The notes beneath the pieces are model-generated. The model had not been told where the DNA came from. It worked only from the letters and a program-made list of their open reading frames with translations, and searched no databases. From contig JAIOYI010000005.1 of the NCBI GenBank assembly GCA_021741205.1, positions 124,001 through 188,000 on the forward strand: a stretch of DNA of 64,000 nucleotides, written 5' to 3'. Positions 57,333 to 64,000 of this stretch are shown here, one piece after another (within the stretch, counting starts at the first letter, position 1; every line of letters starts with the position of its first letter). A program made the translations under genes and the position numbers. This DNA is from Emcibacter sp. (GTDB lineage Bacteria; Pseudomonadota; Alphaproteobacteria; Sphingomonadales; Emcibacteraceae).

Positions 57333-57554
57333 CAACAATAAAGGCGTGATCTGGCTACAAAGCCTTGTCAAAAATCAGCTGAGGTTGGTCATTTCTATTA
57401 ATTATTATCATTTTATGATATGGGTATTTTTTACGGTTTATTAATAGCCCTATGTTTTTATTTAGAATATTAAATGGATTGATTTATATCGGTGGCATTT
57501 TTTATCATTTTTCATGTTGGTTATGTTGGTTTTGAATGTAAAAAAGGATAGGGA

Positions 57555-58785
57555 ATGAGCGGAATATCGAATAAATATGCATTCAGAGAAGTATTTTTCC
57601 GACCTGAAGGGTTTTTGATGGTGATTGCCTTTACCGTTATGCCGTTGATATCAGGGTTATTGTTATATAAAGAAAATAAATCCGATATTCAGGCTGAATT
57701 ATATCAATTATGTAATGTCATTAATGAAAATATTGATCCTGCGAAACATGAGCTTCTGGCTTCTTCACCTGTACTTGATAAGAAATTACAGTTGGAATTG
57801 CTTTCAAGCCTTAGTCTTATTCATCTCAGCAATCCAAAAATACGTTATATTTATACGGTTAAAAAAATTGAAAACGAATGGTATTTCATTTTGGATACTC
57901 TGCAAAACCCCGCCGTTTTTGATAAATTAAAAAGTCATTATACAAGAGATAATATTTCAAACTTTAGAGAAAAATATGATTATCCCATTGGTTTCCTAGA
58001 TGATATGGACGAAATTAGGCAAGGAAAATTTCATATTGATAAAGATGTTTACGTTGATGATTATGGTAAAACGATTGGCTGTATGGTTGGCATTAGAGAC
58101 GGTGAAAAATTGGTGGGGGCGCTTGGGGTTGATTATAGCGTTGAACGATTAGATGATATTGAAATCAATATTACCCGGAGTATTACCGCAGGATGCATCA
58201 TCGGCATTATTTTTCTTTTAATCGCCGTAAGATATTTGTATCGTTATATGCAGGAGAGACAACAGTTATTGCATGAACTTGATCAATTATCCCATATTGA
58301 TTCCCTCACAGAAATTTCAAACCGGCGATCTTTATTTTCTAAGTTGCGAGAATTTAGCAAGAATGGCCAGCAAGAAAGCTTATAAAGCGGCTGCCATAAT
58401 AGATATCGACTGGTTCAAAAAAGTTAATGATGAATATGGCCATAGTGCAGGCGATCAGACCTTAAAGCATTTTGCAAAATTATTGAATCATTGTTGTAAT
58501 ATCAATAAATTCATTATTGGTCGGGTAGGCGGCGAGGAATTTGCTATCTTTTGTGCGACCACAGAGGTGGATGATATGGTTGAGGCATTGGCAAGCTTAA
58601 AGAAACTTCTTTCTAATAGCCCCGTAGTTATGGACGAATTAGAATTTAAAATAACCTTTAGTGCGGGTTACATAGTCTCTCATGATGATGTTGTTGATGT
58701 GCATGATCTGTTGGCTTTTGCCGATCAGGCTCTTTACGATGCCAAAAAAACAGGTAGAGATAAAATTGTTGAATTTCTAGGTTAA
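57555..58785 (+). pseudogene. Diguanylate cyclase with a frameshift in the GGDEF domain
   Basis: The first frame (57555-58385) encodes two membrane helices (about residues 20-38 and 212-232) around a roughly 170-residue sensor region, then the start of a GGDEF domain (HIDSLTEISNRRSLFSKL). It stops at 58383. The domain continues in the next frame from about 58378 with AIIDIDWFKKVNDEYGH and GRVGGEEFAIF to 58785. Removing one A from AAA at 58375-58377 joins the two parts perfectly. The GGEEF site is intact but no RxxD inhibitory site is seen. It may be a recent mutation or an assembly error. Confidence 0.88.
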
Positions 58786-58798
58786 TGAGAAATAATCT

Positions 58799-60268
58799 TC
58801 AGCTTAACTCAACCTGTACATTTTGTTTCTGTCGTTTGGGAAGCAGGCTGCCGAGGATCATGCCGACAATGGCCATGAAAAGCCCAACAAGCTGTGGCGG
58901 TATGATCAACGCTTCACCTTGATCGGCCATTTGAAAATTAAGTGCCTCCAATACGGCCCATGAAATAACACCAAAGGCAATGGACAATAGCGCCCCCCGA
59001 TTGGTGGCACGCTTCCAATATACTCCAAAAGCAAGCGGGACAAAGGCGCCGCATAATGGCACAAGATAGGCGTTTTCAACCATCTCAAAAATGCTTAATC
59101 CTGCCGAGGTGCTGAGATAGGCATAGCCTAATACGATCAAGCCGAAGATCAGAACAGACAATCTTAGGCTCAGCAGCAGTTGACGGTCATTTAAGTTAAA
59201 CATCCCTTTAAAAATATTTTCGGATAAAATACTGGCTGGTGCAAGAAGGGTTCCCGATGCGGTTGACATAATAGCAGAAAGCAGCGCCCCAAAGAATATA
59301 ATCTGAACAAAAATTGGCACATCATTTAGAATAAATTCAGGCAAAATTCTTTGATAATCGCCACCTTCACCCATATGTTTTGCCAATAGGTCGGGATCAA
59401 TCATGCTTGCGCCGTAAACAATGAAGATCGGGACAAAACAAAAAACAATATAAAAACTGCCACCCAGCACGGCACCCCGTACGGCGGTTTTTTCATTCTT
59501 GGCCGACATCACGCGCTGGAAAACATCTTGTTGTGGAATGGAACCAAGTGCCAGTGTGACAAAGGCACCGAAAAAGGCCAATATGGAAACCAAATTCAAA
59601 TCGGGCCAGAAATCAAATTTATTATTGGCAGAGGCATGGTCAATAACGGCCATAAAACCACCATCAAGCCTTCCTGCAACGATATAGGCAACCATAAGAA
59701 GCCCGCCCAGAATGATGATCATCTGAATAAAATCCATGATGGCCACCGAGAACATGCCACCGTAAATGGTATAAAGCAATACAACGGCCAATCCAAGCAC
59801 CATACCTTGGTTCAATGAGATAGCATCGCTTGATAGAAGATTAATGGTCAATCCCAGAGCGGCTATCTGTGCCGATACCCACCCCAGATAGCTGATGCAG
59901 ATCGCAACAGATACAAGAATTTCAACGGCCTTGCCGTAACGTTGACGGTAAAAATCACCGATAGTCAAAAGCTTCATGCGGTAAAGACGAGCGGCGAAAA
60001 ACAGACCCACAAATACGAGACACAAACCAGCACCAAAGGGATCGGCAACAATGCCACCCAGTCCTTCTTCCATAAAGGTTGCGGGCATGCCCAGAACGGC
60101 CTCTGATCCAAACCATGTTGCAAAAACGGTTGCAATAGTAACGTAAAGGGGTAGGGAACGACCCGCCAGAATATAGTCTGTGGAGTTCTTGACACGGAGA
60201 GCTGCATATAACCCTATGCTAACGGAAACAACAATATATAAAATAACTGCAATACCAAGTGTTCCCAT
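58799..60268 (-). CDS. Sodium:solute symporter family transporter
   Basis: SSS-family symporter of 489 residues with about 13 membrane helices. GRSLPLYVTIATVFATWFGS and GGMFSVAIMDFIQMIIILGG are family segments. AGGGA lies nine bases from the ATG, and the gene is only 23 bp after ornithine decarboxylase, so they share an mRNA. This suggests transport of ornithine, putrescine or another polyamine; yeast DUR3 of the same superfamily carries polyamines. Other solutes cannot be excluded. Confidence 0.85.
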   Translation of the reverse strand: MGTLGIAVILYIVVSVSIGLYAALRVKNSTDYILAGRSLPLYVTIATVFATWFGSEAVLGMPATFMEEGLGGIVADPFGAGLCLVFVGLFFAARLYRMKLLTIGDFYRQRYGKAVEILVSVAICISYLGWVSAQIAALGLTINLLSSDAISLNQGMVLGLAVVLLYTIYGGMFSVAIMDFIQMIIILGGLLMVAYIVAGRLDGGFMAVIDHASANNKFDFWPDLNLVSILAFFGAFVTLALGSIPQQDVFQRVMSAKNEKTAVRGAVLGGSFYIVFCFVPIFIVYGASMIDPDLLAKHMGEGGDYQRILPEFILNDVPIFVQIIFFGALLSAIMSTASGTLLAPASILSENIFKGMFNLNDRQLLLSLRLSVLIFGLIVLGYAYLSTSAGLSIFEMVENAYLVPLCGAFVPLAFGVYWKRATNRGALLSIAFGVISWAVLEALNFQMADQGEALIIPPQLVGLFMAIVGMILGSLLPKRQKQNVQVELS

Positions 60269-60291
60269 GTTTTTTTATTCCCTGCCTTTTT

Positions 60292-61554
60292 CTAAGAACC
60301 CTTCTTTGATAAAGATTCTGATTTGATTACTATTTTCTTTATGCGGCCGAAACCATTAAAATCTGTACGGGATACTTCGCCGTATGCGCCTAATTGTTCT
60401 AATCTAATCCAATCACCCACCTGAATATCATCAGGAAGCATGAAGGGTCCCCTCATCATATCCACAGAATCGCATGTGGGGCCTGCGAAACGAAATGGTG
60501 CCATAGAGCCAGAAAAAGGTTTATTTTCCCGACGTATGGGGTGTGCGGGGTAGGCAAGTCCAATAGCGCCGCCCGCTTCGAATAATCCGCCATAGGTACC
60601 ATCATTCAAATAAAGAAGGTCGTTTTTGCGACCCTCGATACGGACAATAAGCGATCCTGCAGAAGCCACAAGTCCACGTCCAATTTCGCACAACAAATCA
60701 AGATGTTCAAGATTATTCTTTTTGATTGATCTGGCTATGGCTTTTGTGAATTTTTGGATAGGGGGTAATTTCTGGTCACTATTGAGATCAGCAGGAAATC
60801 CACCACCAACATCAAGTGCCTCCACGTTCATACCGCTGTCGATCATAATCATTGCCGCATAGTCCACAGCCATTGCATAGATGCTAGGATCGTGGCACTG
60901 GGTTCCTACGTGGAAGCTCAGGCCAAGCTTTTTACAGAGAGGGCGACATTTTTTGAGCAATTCAACGCCTTCGTCATATTTGGCGCCAAATTTACTGGAA
61001 AAATCTGTGGCCACATTGCCACCTGGGTTGTTCTTTGGAATGGCAATGCGGACAAATAATTCAAGATCCTTTGCCCCACCTGTTGCCTGAATTATTTTAT
61101 CCACTTCTCCTGCATAATCCAGTACAAAAGCCCGAACCCCATGTTCCTTATAGGCCTCATAAATAGCTTCGGGGGCCTTGATGGGATGCATGAAATATAA
61201 TTTTGCATCAGGGAATAGTCCCTTCACCAATCGAACTTCGCCGATAGAGGCTACGTCAAAACGTTTTATACCGCCGTGATACATGGCTTCTAGGAATACG
61301 CTGTCTGGGTTGCATTTTACCGCATACATAGGGTGACCTGTGAAAGCCTTGACGAACTTCTGAGTTCTTTTGACAAGCTTTTGAGGTTCCAAAATGCTAA
61401 CGGGTACATTAGGCTTTAATTGCCTAATATAATCATCGTCAATGGCATGAGAAACGCTAATAAATTCAGAAACCGAAGGTAAAGTTTCATTTTGAGAAAA
61501 TGTTAAGGCACTATAAGAAGCCTTTTGGCTCCTTTGGAAAGGATTGTTGAACAT
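60292..61554 (-). CDS. odc: Ornithine/lysine decarboxylase (alanine-racemase fold)
   Basis: PLP enzyme of group IV making putrescine from ornithine, and in some alphaproteobacteria cadaverine from lysine. The PLP lysine is in MYAVKCNPDS, and the glycine loop is GGGFP. The active-site Cys from the partner subunit is in GPTCDSVDMMRG. It has 420 residues from ATG 61554; a TTG one codon earlier is possible and better spaced from AGGG. Diaminopimelate decarboxylase is excluded by the CDSVD motif. The long structured leader indicates control by polyamine level. Confidence 0.92.
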   Translation of the reverse strand: MFNNPFQRSQKASYSALTFSQNETLPSVSEFISVSHAIDDDYIRQLKPNVPVSILEPQKLVKRTQKFVKAFTGHPMYAVKCNPDSVFLEAMYHGGIKRFDVASIGEVRLVKGLFPDAKLYFMHPIKAPEAIYEAYKEHGVRAFVLDYAGEVDKIIQATGGAKDLELFVRIAIPKNNPGGNVATDFSSKFGAKYDEGVELLKKCRPLCKKLGLSFHVGTQCHDPSIYAMAVDYAAMIMIDSGMNVEALDVGGGFPADLNSDQKLPPIQKFTKAIARSIKKNNLEHLDLLCEIGRGLVASAGSLIVRIEGRKNDLLYLNDGTYGGLFEAGGAIGLAYPAHPIRRENKPFSGSMAPFRFAGPTCDSVDMMRGPFMLPDDIQVGDWIRLEQLGAYGEVSRTDFNGFGRIKKIVIKSESLSKKGS

Positions 61555-61559
61555 CAACT

Positions 61560-61640
61560 GTAAACCCTATGCTAAGTGGGATAAGCCCTGGTTAACTACA
61601 AGATAAACGTCGTTGCATAACCATCCAAGGGCCATAGGCA
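61560..61640 (-). ncRNA. speF-type structured leader RNA of odc
   Basis: In the transcript CCUAUG (from 61638) can pair with CAUAGG (61571-61566), and inside it GCCCUUGG (61632-61625) with CCAGGGC (61591-61585), allowing one bulge. This placement and sequence fit the alphaproteobacterial speF motif described upstream of ornithine decarboxylase genes. The closing stem covers part of AGGG, the odc ribosome site. Assignment is from memory of the motif and needs a covariance search. Confidence 0.65.
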
Positions 61641-61686
61641 CGTACGCAAACACCTTATGTAGTAAGAATGATGAATATTCAATCAT
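61567..61686 (-). CDS. Possible 39-residue leader peptide of odc
   Basis: An ATG at 61686, about 20 bases after the predicted transcription start, opens 39 codons that run through the whole speF-like RNA. The stop UAG (61569-61567) overlaps the odc AGGG. The peptide is hydrophobic and begins MIEYSSF; its second half starts at an internal Met (residue 18) followed by ALGWLCNDVYLVV. The Shine-Dalgarno is weak, so a later start (GTG or the internal ATG) is possible. It could act as an arrest or attenuation peptide like E. coli SpeFL. Confidence 0.45.
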   Translation of the reverse strand: MIEYSSFLLHKVFAYVPMALGWLCNDVYLVVNQGLSHLA

Positions 61687-61712
61687 TATATTCATCGTTT
61701 GTTATTATTTTT

Positions 61713-61741
61713 AAAATACTATAAATATTGTTTTATTTCAA
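61713..61741 (-). promoter_or_regulatory. Promoter of the odc operon
   Basis: On the minus strand TTGAAA (61741-61736) and TATTTT (61718-61713) are separated by 17 bases. Transcription would start near 61706 and give a leader of about 150 nt before odc. Confidence 0.6.
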
Positions 61742-61765
61742 CAGGTTAATTATATTTTTTTTGCC

Positions 61766-61799
61766 ATTAAAAAAGCTGTCCCTATTAAAAAAGTTGTCC
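61766..61799. repeat. Tandem 18-bp duplication across the patatin gene stop
   Basis: ATTAAAAAAGCTGTCC at 61766-61781 and ATTAAAAAAGTTGTCC at 61784-61799 differ by one base. The second holds the last codons and stop of the patatin gene, so the first duplicates the end of the gene beyond its stop. Confidence 0.7.
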
Positions 61800-64000
61800 A
61801 ACGAATAGAAATACTGAAGTCTGTCCGCCGTCACCAATGCCTGCGCCCAGATAAATAGGTCCAATCAAACTGTCGGCCCCAACAAAGAGGCTTGAACTCC
61901 AATGCAAGTCATTTAAACTCATATCTTGGCGCCTGTTCCACAAATTACCAGCCTCGATCGTTCCGCCGACAAAAATTGGCATTTGGGCGAGAAATGAACC
62001 ACCGCCTGCTATTTTACGATAATAAACGGCCGCCAATGATCCGCCGTGATTTCCAGTGATTTGTCCCGGACTATAGGCGGTCAGTCTCATAAACCCACCA
62101 AGAGGAACCAATCCGGTTTCATCCAAGGTATCGTTGAAAGCGGTTGTAAAATGATAATTAAAGCCAAGCGTATTATCCCCCCATGACAGAGGCAGAAAAC
62201 CGTTTGATGAAATGGTATCAACACTATTATCACCGTCAAGCCAAGGCAGATTATTGGTATAGAGTGCCTCAAGAAATATTCCTTTATGGGGGAATCTTAC
62301 ATTATCAATCGTATCAATGGTGAAACTCATGGAAAGTGTGGTTTGATCAAAAGCCTTGCTTGAATCTATCGGAAAGCCTATTCGTCCACGGATATCGCCA
62401 AAAGATCGTTGAAGACCAATTCGAGCCGTTGCCCATTGGTCAAAATTTCGGCCAAAGCCCATCTGTACAAGGGCCTGTGAGATGCGCAGTTGAGATAATA
62501 TTGTACCATCATCATCAATGACGTTTCGGTTATATTTTCGTCCCACTGCATTGGCAAAAATATGGTAACGATCCGCAAAATCGATGGGCTGATAAAATTC
62601 TGTAAAAAGTCCAAATTCATCCCCGATTTTAAAGAGCGCCTGCCATTCTCCGCCATAATTATTGAGAGCGAGATTGGTATAGCCAGCGGCCAGTTGGAAA
62701 CCGCTTTCGCCCTCAAAATCTTCTTGTAGGGCAAGGCCGAATCGAATGTGATCCTCGCCATTTTTAGGTTTTTTCACGTTAATGTTAACACCAGTCTGGC
62801 CATTTTCTTTTACAACAGCATAATCAATCTTATCGAATATCTCGAGGCCATATATTGTGGAAAGGTCATGGGACATACGGGTGGTGTCAAGTTTTTGCCC
62901 AGCTTTTATAGACAGGCGAGCCTTGATTATTTCATCAGAGATTTTTGTATTATTGTTGATATGAATAAAGTCGATAACAGGGTTGTTATTTGATTTTGAT
63001 TTTCTGGCGCTTATATAGTCTTGCCATGCCTGATCAGACAGGCTGTATTGGCTTAATTTATGGATATGGTCTTCTGCGGACTGCTTGCCCAGTGGGATGG
63101 TCTCTAGAGTGCGTTCAAAATCGACAAGACCAATATCACCAAGATCCGGGCGGATAAAGATGTCACGCTCCGTCAGGCTTTTTAATTGCTCCACCGAAGC
63201 CTTCTTAGTCATAATCATGATTAATTGATCAATGACATTGGTAAAGGATGATATTTCTTTTTTTGTGAGTAAAGCGGTACTCACATCGACCGCAATAATA
63301 ATGTCTGCCCCCATGGAACGAGCAACATCAATGGGAATATTATTGGCAACACCACCGTCCACAAGCAATTTATCGCTATATTCTATGGGAGGAAATAGGG
63401 CAGGAACCGCCATGCTCGCCACCATAGCAGATACCAGATTTCCCTGATCCAAAACAACAGCCAGTCCAGTTTCAAGATCCGTGGCTACGGCCTTGAACGG
63501 GATTGCGAGATTATCAAAATTATTGCTGCCTGATGAGTTGTTGATTAAATTTAGTAAATATAATCTCAGATTGTTGGTGGTGACAAGGCCTGTGGGTAGC
63601 CTAAGCTTTCCTTCTTTAAGACCAAGTTTAAATTTGATGAGAAAGCCATTGTCGTCTTGTTTTCGTTTAAAGGAACGCTGACTTCTCAGGGTACGGCTTG
63701 AAAGCAAAGTCTGCCAGTTGATGTCTTTGAGGATATCTTTCAATTCGTCCGCAGAATAACCTGAAGCATATAATCCGCCAACAACCGCTCCGAAACTTGT
63801 TCCTGCAATAACGTCGATGGGGATGTGATTTTCTTCAAGAACTTTTAGGATGCCAATATGAGCGCCCCCCCGTGCGCCGCCCCCTGATAAGACAAGGCCA
63901 ATTTTTGGTCTGGGGGATGCGTTGTTATCATCATTATAGGCTTCTGTCTTTTGGCCAGTCAAAAGATATAAAGATAATATGCACATCAAATAAAAACTGA
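61785..64000 (-). CDS. Patatin-like phospholipase with POTRA and beta-barrel (PlpD type), 5' end outside window
   Basis: Type Vd autotransporter-like lipase. The patatin domain has the oxyanion loop LSGGGARGGAHIG, the nucleophile in AGTSFGAVVGG and the Asp in VDGGVANNIPID. A POTRA-like part follows, and then an outer-membrane barrel ending in FLFVGQLF with a terminal Phe. The hydrophobic signal core (CILSLYLLTG) is present. The frame stays open to the window edge and no basic start region is seen, so the true start probably lies beyond 64000. An ATG at 63986 is the first one inside. Confidence 0.88.
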   Translation of the reverse strand, partial: SFYLMCILSLYLLTGQKTEAYNDDNNASPRPKIGLVLSGGGARGGAHIGILKVLEENHIPIDVIAGTSFGAVVGGLYASGYSADELKDILKDINWQTLLSSRTLRSQRSFKRKQDDNGFLIKFKLGLKEGKLRLPTGLVTTNNLRLYLLNLINNSSGSNNFDNLAIPFKAVATDLETGLAVVLDQGNLVSAMVASMAVPALFPPIEYSDKLLVDGGVANNIPIDVARSMGADIIIAVDVSTALLTKKEISSFTNVIDQLIMIMTKKASVEQLKSLTERDIFIRPDLGDIGLVDFERTLETIPLGKQSAEDHIHKLSQYSLSDQAWQDYISARKSKSNNNPVIDFIHINNNTKISDEIIKARLSIKAGQKLDTTRMSHDLSTIYGLEIFDKIDYAVVKENGQTGVNINVKKPKNGEDHIRFGLALQEDFEGESGFQLAAGYTNLALNNYGGEWQALFKIGDEFGLFTEFYQPIDFADRYHIFANAVGRKYNRNVIDDDGTILSQLRISQALVQMGFGRNFDQWATARIGLQRSFGDIRGRIGFPIDSSKAFDQTTLSMSFTIDTIDNVRFPHKGIFLEALYTNNLPWLDGDNSVDTISSNGFLPLSWGDNTLGFNYHFTTAFNDTLDETGLVPLGGFMRLTAYSPGQITGNHGGSLAAVYYRKIAGGGSFLAQMPIFVGGTIEAGNLWNRRQDMSLNDLHWSSSLFVGADSLIGPIYLGAGIGDGGQTSVFLFVGQLF

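Noticed and set aside
58370-58390. Programmed frameshift in the GGDEF gene
   Set aside because: No slippery heptamer, internal Shine-Dalgarno or downstream structure typical of programmed shifts was recognised; a simple one-base indel is the plainer reading.

Overview
The window is a chromosomal segment of an alphaproteobacterium with moderately low GC. Four conserved blocks point there: nuoG-N followed by birA, coaX, RNase J, methylmalonyl-CoA epimerase and a DUF1467 protein; fur-plsC-miaB-phoH-ybeY-corC-lnt-XRE; murA-DUF2948-hisG-hisD-UPF0262-phosphatase-infA-maf-rng-yacG; and two RNA families typical of the class (a suhB/mmgR-like sRNA and a speF-like leader upstream of ornithine decarboxylase). 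The order or genus cannot be fixed from sequence alone. The cell is Gram-negative and respiratory, and makes polyhydroxyalkanoate.

Layout. 1-13031 (+): respiratory complex I operon, entered inside nuoG, running with very short gaps into cofactor, RNA-decay and propionyl-CoA-side genes. 13032-13553: long gap with three similar AT-rich motifs about 80 bp apart and an sRNA with its own promoter and terminator. 13554-17467 (+): trpS, a DUF4136 lipoprotein, DUF2333, UspA and Nfu. 17473-18522 (-): exported polysaccharide deacetylase. 18694-29301 (+): tsaB-rimI, fur, plsC, miaB-phoH-ybeY-corC-lnt, XRE regulator, DUF952, pyrD and arsC-like. 29296-33164 (-): thioredoxin 2, a stand-alone encapsulated-ferritin-type protein, and a three-gene ABC exporter. 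33441-41786 (+): MscS channel, ZntB-like transporter, 3-oxoadipate-type CoA transferase pair, ALDH7-family dehydrogenase, PHA synthase and an unknown exported protein.

41786-45161 looks like a small inserted segment. A molybdenum hydroxylase pair (iorAB type) sits between tRNA-Phe and a 25-base fragment of the same tRNA gene, and the tRNA 3' flank is duplicated as two 96-bp copies. 45224-53551 (-) is the conserved yacG-to-murA/dcd block. tRNA-Thr follows at 53730.

53899-58785: a RoxA-type ribosomal-protein hydroxylase diverges from an OsmC-YcaO fusion; both families act on ribosomal proteins. A diguanylate cyclase broken by a one-base frameshift follows. 58799-61741 (-): a polyamine unit with a good promoter, a structured leader that also encodes a 39-codon upstream ORF whose stop overlaps the Shine-Dalgarno, ornithine decarboxylase, and an SSS-family transporter 23 bp behind it. 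The window ends in a patatin/beta-barrel gene whose start is cut off.

The most interesting candidates are the ornithine decarboxylase leader, the iorAB islet at tRNA-Phe, the ferritin without a shell or loading peptide, and the roxA/OsmC-YcaO pair. No CRISPR array, transposase, integrase or rRNA was seen.
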